From positions 2,418,001-2,482,000 of the forward strand of contig CADCSX010000001.1 of assembly GCA_902805475.1 (NCBI GenBank): a DNA stretch of 64,000 nt, in the 5' to 3' direction. The stretch's first letter is position 1. Each line of letters begins with the position of its first letter. A program made the translations under genes and the position numbers. Positions 59,290 to 64,000 of this stretch are shown piece by piece. The notes beneath the pieces were generated by a model. That model was not told where the DNA came from. It saw nothing but the letters and a program-made list of their open reading frames with translations, and ran no database searches. This DNA comes from Entonaema liquescens (Eukaryota; Ascomycota; Sordariomycetes; Xylariales; Xylariaceae).

Positions 59290-62200
59290 GGAGACTTTTC
59301 GGCTTGGCGTTTCCTAGGCGTTTGATTTTATTCTCTACGAACGAGAGGCCGGCATAAAAATTAAGATATCCAGCATAAAGCATAGCCATTCGGAGTTTTA
59401 AGGGGTAGCAGATAGGTGATTTTATTGTTGACGAATGGAAGAACGAACGATATCTCAGCCAGAGCATAGGGTTAAATAGATAGTTGCATCAGAGTTAAAA
59501 AGCCTCGCCGCAAGGTGGGAGGGAAGGAGGTAGTTCCCTTTCGTTAGCCAGATTGGCATCAATGGTATTTCATTTACAGGTCTATTTTCCTGGTCCGCAG
59601 GTGTTTCTTCGTGTAGTGAAATATAGATGGCTGATTTATCATCAAATAGCAATAGCAACTCGATATGCTCTGCTTATTACCCCCGGATATGCCGAAGGGT
59701 CGCCGTAAGCTTCATGGCATGAGGTTAGGGAGACAACATCTCGGCACGTTGCACACTATTAGTATCATGGTAACTAATGGCTAGCGGCTAGAAACCGCTA
59801 TGCCGTGTTCAATGTGATCAAAACTCCTTATCGAGAGCAGTTTCAACAACGACCTAAAACACTAGATGTTGATCAAGCGTAGTACTTAGGTCACAGTCAT
59901 AATGGTAGGATACGCTTAGGAGTTGTTCGGCACAACATATTCTATTCCGACAACAGTACGAAGGTAAACAAGAGCTACAATTATTACCAGGGATCGCTTA
60001 CAGATAGTGTCTCTAATACTAACACCTAAAAGAATCCTAGGGCTTATGATATTCTTCCTCGCCCCGCGTGGCAAGCACACGGCAGCAACGAAAAAAAAAA
60101 AAGAAATAAAAAAAAAGGGGAACGCCTGTCAGACGTCCACCACCACCCACCCCGGCCACGCGCCCGAGGGCAAGACCGTGACAAAATCGGGGTCGAGATC
60201 TTTACCACTCTCTATACAGCGAAGCTGGACCGCCCTTGCGGGCAGTTACGAGAGTCTTCTTCTTGAGAAGAAGATTTTCACTCTAGGGCGGTAGGGATAG
60301 GCCTCATCAACCAGGGCGGGATCTGTGGCTCCGGTTAGGGAACACAGAGGTCGGACGGATACTATAGAAATGATTCTCTGGAGTACTGGTTGAGGGGCGG
60401 TGGTTAGTATGATTGTAGTAGTGATGGTAGATAGGGGGGAGGGGGAGACTGACTTGTCGACGTGAAGAAAAAAAGAGGAAAGGAAAGGGAATTGAAAGGC
60501 GAGTGGATGGGTGCAGAGATTTAAATATGTTGCTTGCGGGCGGTGTGCGGTTTTGTCCTAGGTGATGGGTTGCTAGGTGACAGATGAAGTTTCTGTGACC
60601 GCCGTGCGACTACCAGCTGGTTTTGGCGGGGTGGCTTTGGGTTTATTTTTCCCAGTGGATGAATGTAATAGTGAATCAAGATGGTTTAAGCACCTATCTT
60701 AGGTAGGTTTGTCCAGACATAGTCACGGTATGTATGTATTTGGGTTCCGTCTTTCTGACGCTGTGCTTTCTGATTAGGATCGGGTACTTCACGGTTTCCT
60801 ACGTCGAGTGCCTCAGTAGATTTTATGAATCTTGTCGTTAACCATTATCTAGGGACACTACACTCTATATAGCTGTATAAAGAGTGGTTATTTTTAATAG
60901 AAAAGAGATATATACCTCGCCATAGTACCAGCTCGAAGGAACATAGGAACCTAATGCGTTTCCTTCCAAATTCAGGGGGTCTCTGGTTTCTTCCAAGCTT
61001 CACGCAGTAATTACACCTTATTTTCGTTCTGGCTATCTTAGTCCTATCCCCCCTTCTCCGACTTACTTAGGACGCAAATTATATACCTCAGCATGTTAGC
61101 TTCTTAATATCATCACCTGGCAGAATCTAGCTATAGGTACAGATAAGGGGGAACTACCCAAGCAATACCAAAATATCTCCTTGATTGTATTTGCAAAGAA
61201 CTTGCAATGGAACTAAGTATTATTGTTAGATAGGAGAAGGAGTAAGACTTTTAATAGCCTACTTGCACACCATGCGGTCATGCATTTGGAAAGTGTTATA
61301 GTTGGTGGGAAGGGATATCAAGAATGTTTACAAGTAGATGTACTATCTCCTCTCTATCTTTTCCGATGCCTACTTAGTTCGGGACACTTTGGATATCATA
61401 TACGGTCTTGTGTTTTATTCTGTAGTATAGCTCTGTACGACATCGTATTCCTGCCCGAGACATAATGACGCTGAGTGTAAGACATTATGCTTGAGTCATC
61501 GTGGTAATACATGATAGAGGGGCCTATCCCAATCCGCAGAGTCCTTGGAATATGTATATTCCAAACTAAAATCATCAGATATCTAATAGTTAATAATAAT
61601 AGTTACTAAATAACTATATATATATATATATACTAATTCCTATGTAGAAACCTACATTCTATTGTAAGTCGTAGGTTGAAGTTCATATAACGTTCTGGTT
61701 TCCACCTCAGATGCTGTTCTAATATAAAAAAAATTCATGTTATCAAAAGAATTAATCCCCAAGCAGTTTAAGTCCATACAGATCCTTGGCCAATAATATT
61801 TGCTAATCCTTATTAAGCCACGGATGCTGGGGTGAGGCTTGAAGTCAAGCTTGGAAGTCTGCATCTTTAATCTCTGATAAGATCAATCCCTGGTAATCGA
61901 TAATGCCAGACCATGGCTGCACGGCTGCATGAATGGAATGTCATTTTTCTAGAATATCATTTGTCTGCATGTAGATGTGGCAATAGAGGGAGGCAAATGC
62001 GTATTGTAAAATGTAAGAAAATAAGAGAAAAGTGACTACCTACCTAACTAGTGACTCTTACATGTGATTGTTTGTTTACTATGAATGTTTACGATCTAGT
62101 TAGTCTCCAATGAATAGGGCAATGAATAGGGGTTGAAATATTTTCGTTGAAATAAGCTCGCCAAGCCATATCGAGTCAAATCGAGTCGACTCTAACACCA

Positions 62201-62366
62201 AATCGTATCATTGTCATGCTCTGCAGACTGATCGTACGCACCATCAATACGTTTTACCAATTATCTACGAGCCAACGGCTCATATGTAATTGCAAAATTG
62301 GTGTAGTTTCGGTAGCGGTGTAAGGCCTGCGAATCCGATATTCTTAATTGGTAATGGATTTGGACA

Positions 62367-62400
62367 ACGGGCCAATCTACGACATTTTACGGGCCAATCT
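62367..62400 (+). promoter_or_regulatory. Duplicated CCAAT box upstream of CYP51
   Basis: ACGGGCCAATCT is repeated exactly at 62367-62378 and 62389-62400, 22 bp apart (two helical turns), about 370-400 bp upstream of the CYP51 start. CCAAT is the core site of the fungal CCAAT-binding complex, which represses or tunes cyp51 genes in Aspergillus. Regulation here is inferred from motif and position. Confidence 0.5.
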
Positions 62401-62587
62401 TTGTAAGTCTTGTTGAATTTTTACGTGTAGCATTTATTCAATTAAGCAGCATTCTACACGTGTACAGTGAAATTATGAGATTAACTTATAGCACGAATGC
62501 GAATACGAAGTACCTTTGTACCTACGCGTTAGCTTAAAATGGGGGGGGTGCATGGGCCGATGCTTGAACCCCCTTCTTCCCCTATCG

Positions 62588-62597
62588 ATTGGCCAAT
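62588..62597. promoter_or_regulatory. Palindromic ATTGGCCAAT site
   Basis: A perfect palindrome of two back-to-back CCAAT cores, about 175 bp upstream of the CYP51 start. Confidence 0.5.
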
Positions 62598-62769
62598 CTC
62601 TTGCCATCTTTTACCAAAAAAAGGGTCTGTACCTTGATTCTCAATTTTTGTATTTATTAATCTCCCTCCTATGTTCCCTATCTGAGATTCGTTCCAGCTT
62701 CACACAGTCTTATAAGCTGGGAGTGCAGTCGACAGAGAGAGAGAGCGCCAGTCGTGCACGTTTTTAACA

Positions 62770-64000
62770 ATGGGGCTTATAGAAGATATTCGGGAACCTG
62801 TGTCCCAGTACATGTCGCAACTTTCGACACCGTCGCAAGTTGGCGTTATCGTCGTCGCTATTCTGTTCGCCTCTGTTTTCTTCAATGTACTGCAACAAAT
62901 ACTCTTCAGAAATCCTAATGAGCCCCCGGTTGTTTTCCACTGGTTTCCCTTAGTTGGGAGTACCATTACCTATGGCATGGACCCTCCCCGATTTTTCAAG
63001 GAAAACCGGGCTAAGGTACGTTTCTTCTACCCTTGGATACAACCACGAGTCAGTTGGCATACTAACAGATATGATAGTACGGTGACATCTTTACCTTCGT
63101 TCTCCTCGGAAAGAAGACAACCGTCTACCTTGGTCCCGCCGGAAACGACTTCATCCTGAATGGAAAGGTTAAGGATGTTTGTGCCGAAGATATCTACACC
63201 GTTCTTACTACTCCCGTCTTTGGAAAAGATGTCGTCTACGACTGCCCCAACTCCAAGCTCATGGAGCAGAAGAAGGTAAAATACCGAAATCTTCTATACT
63301 AGCTGGTAGTTTTACTAACGCGAGGGGAATAGTTCATGAAAATCGCTCTTACCACTGCCGCCTTCCAGTCATACGTCCCAATCATTGCCGACGAGGTAAC
63401 AAGCTACATCAAGCGATGCCCTGACTTCAAGGGTAAATCAGGCGTAGTCAACATCCCCAAGAATATGGCCGAGATCACCATCTTCACCGCTTCGCACTCT
63501 CTCCAAGGAAGCGAGATCCGAAATAAGTTCGACGAGTCACTGGCTTCTCTATACCACGATTTGGATATGGGATTCACCCCGATCAACTTCATGCTTCACT
63601 GGGCTCCCTTACCCTGGAACAAGCGACGTGACCACGCGCAGAGGACCATCTCGAAAATCTACATGGACACCATCAAGGAACGCAGGACCGCCGGCAAGAG
63701 TGACGCGCAGGATATGATGTGGCACTTAATGAACTCGACCTACAAAGATGGTAGACCTGTTCCCGACCACGAAATCGCACACATGTTGATTGCACTGCTC
63801 ATGGCTGGTCAGCACTCTTCGTCTTCGACTAGCTCTTGGATGATGCTGCGTCTCGCCTCGCGCCCGGATATCATGGAAGCTTTGTACCACGAACAAGTCG
63901 AGGCTCTTGGTGCTGATCTGCCGCCGCTAACCTACGAGGATCTCGCGAAACTCCCTCTGAACCAGGCAATTGTCAAGGAGACGCTAAGGCTTCACGCTCC
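62770..64000 (+). CDS. cyp51B: Sterol 14-alpha demethylase, partial at right edge
   Basis: CYP51/Erg11 removes the 14-alpha methyl group of lanosterol or eburicol in the ER membrane and is the target of azole fungicides. Exons 62770-63015, 63078-63275 and 63333 onward are in phase. Residues about 20-45 form the membrane anchor. Family blocks visible are VFHWFPLVGSTITYGMDPP, YGDIFTFVLLGKKTTVYLGP, VFGKDVVYDCPN, LMEQKKF, MGFTPINFMLHWAPLPW, the I-helix IALLMAGQHSSSSTS and the ETLRLHAP start of the ExxR region, where the window ends. The Tyr of VVYDCPN, the Leu of VYLG and the Met of PINFM, sites mutated in azole-resistant fungi, are unmutated. The N-terminus MGLIEDIREPVSQ and overall wording match the CYP51B paralogue of Sordariomycetes. 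The heme-binding Cys lies beyond the window. Confidence 0.96.

Larger units (their letters stand above)
59290..62769. other. Spacer and CYP51 upstream region
   Basis: 3.5 kb without a supported gene. Features are a short inverted repeat TCTTCTTCT/AGAAGAAGA at about 60255-60274, an AT dinucleotide run at about 61617-61632, a doubled TCGAGTC at about 62170-62190, and the CCAAT-box cluster listed separately. Confidence 0.4.

Overview
The window is nuclear DNA of a filamentous ascomycete (Pezizomycotina). Genes carry short GT-AG introns of about 50-100 nt, often with a CTAAC-type branch site. They lie on both strands and are separated by long spacers. The partial CYP51 at the right edge reads like the CYP51B paralogue of Sordariomycetes, so that class is the best guess; the species cannot be named from the sequence alone.

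Layout. 1-6.2 kb is gene-poor. 6.2-13.2 kb holds a decayed Zn2Cys6 regulator, a damaged aldo-keto reductase, a cytochrome b5-FMN 2-hydroxyacid dehydrogenase and a short-chain dehydrogenase. 14-25 kb holds an unrecognised disordered-protein locus with two in-frame TAG codons, a peroxisomal MaoC hydratase, tubulin cofactor E, a CCCH zinc-finger locus, succinate dehydrogenase iron-sulfur subunit and a frameshifted F-box-like gene. 25-45 kb holds a PP2C phosphatase, a REX1-type RNA exonuclease, a SET/MYND protein, an Ofd1/Tpa1-type prolyl hydroxylase, a vacuolar endopolyphosphatase, a histidine phosphatase and an STK19 homologue. 45-57 kb is sparse: it carries a 364-bp CAGT-ended MITE, a KIP2-type kinesin and a RIP-scarred inverted-repeat element. 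57-64 kb has a type II membrane fucosyltransferase-like protein and the first two thirds of CYP51.

How genes relate. This is mostly housekeeping gene content, with no secondary-metabolite core enzyme and no phage, CRISPR or rRNA. Three proteins end in the peroxisomal signal SKL (the FMN dehydrogenase, the MaoC hydratase and the PP2C). The convergent prolyl hydroxylase and endopolyphosphatase both carry long acidic-serine-lysine tracts.

A cross-cutting caution: many otherwise well-preserved genes lose frame by one base, nearly always in a short homopolymer or at an exon-intron G run (tubulin cofactor E, REX1, kinesin, prolyl hydroxylase twice, histidine phosphatase, AKR, CCCH gene). Unpolished long-read assembly is the simplest explanation, so single frameshifts here are weak evidence of pseudogenes. 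Lost catalytic segments and in-frame stops are stronger. CDS coordinates span introns; exon boundaries are given in the text.
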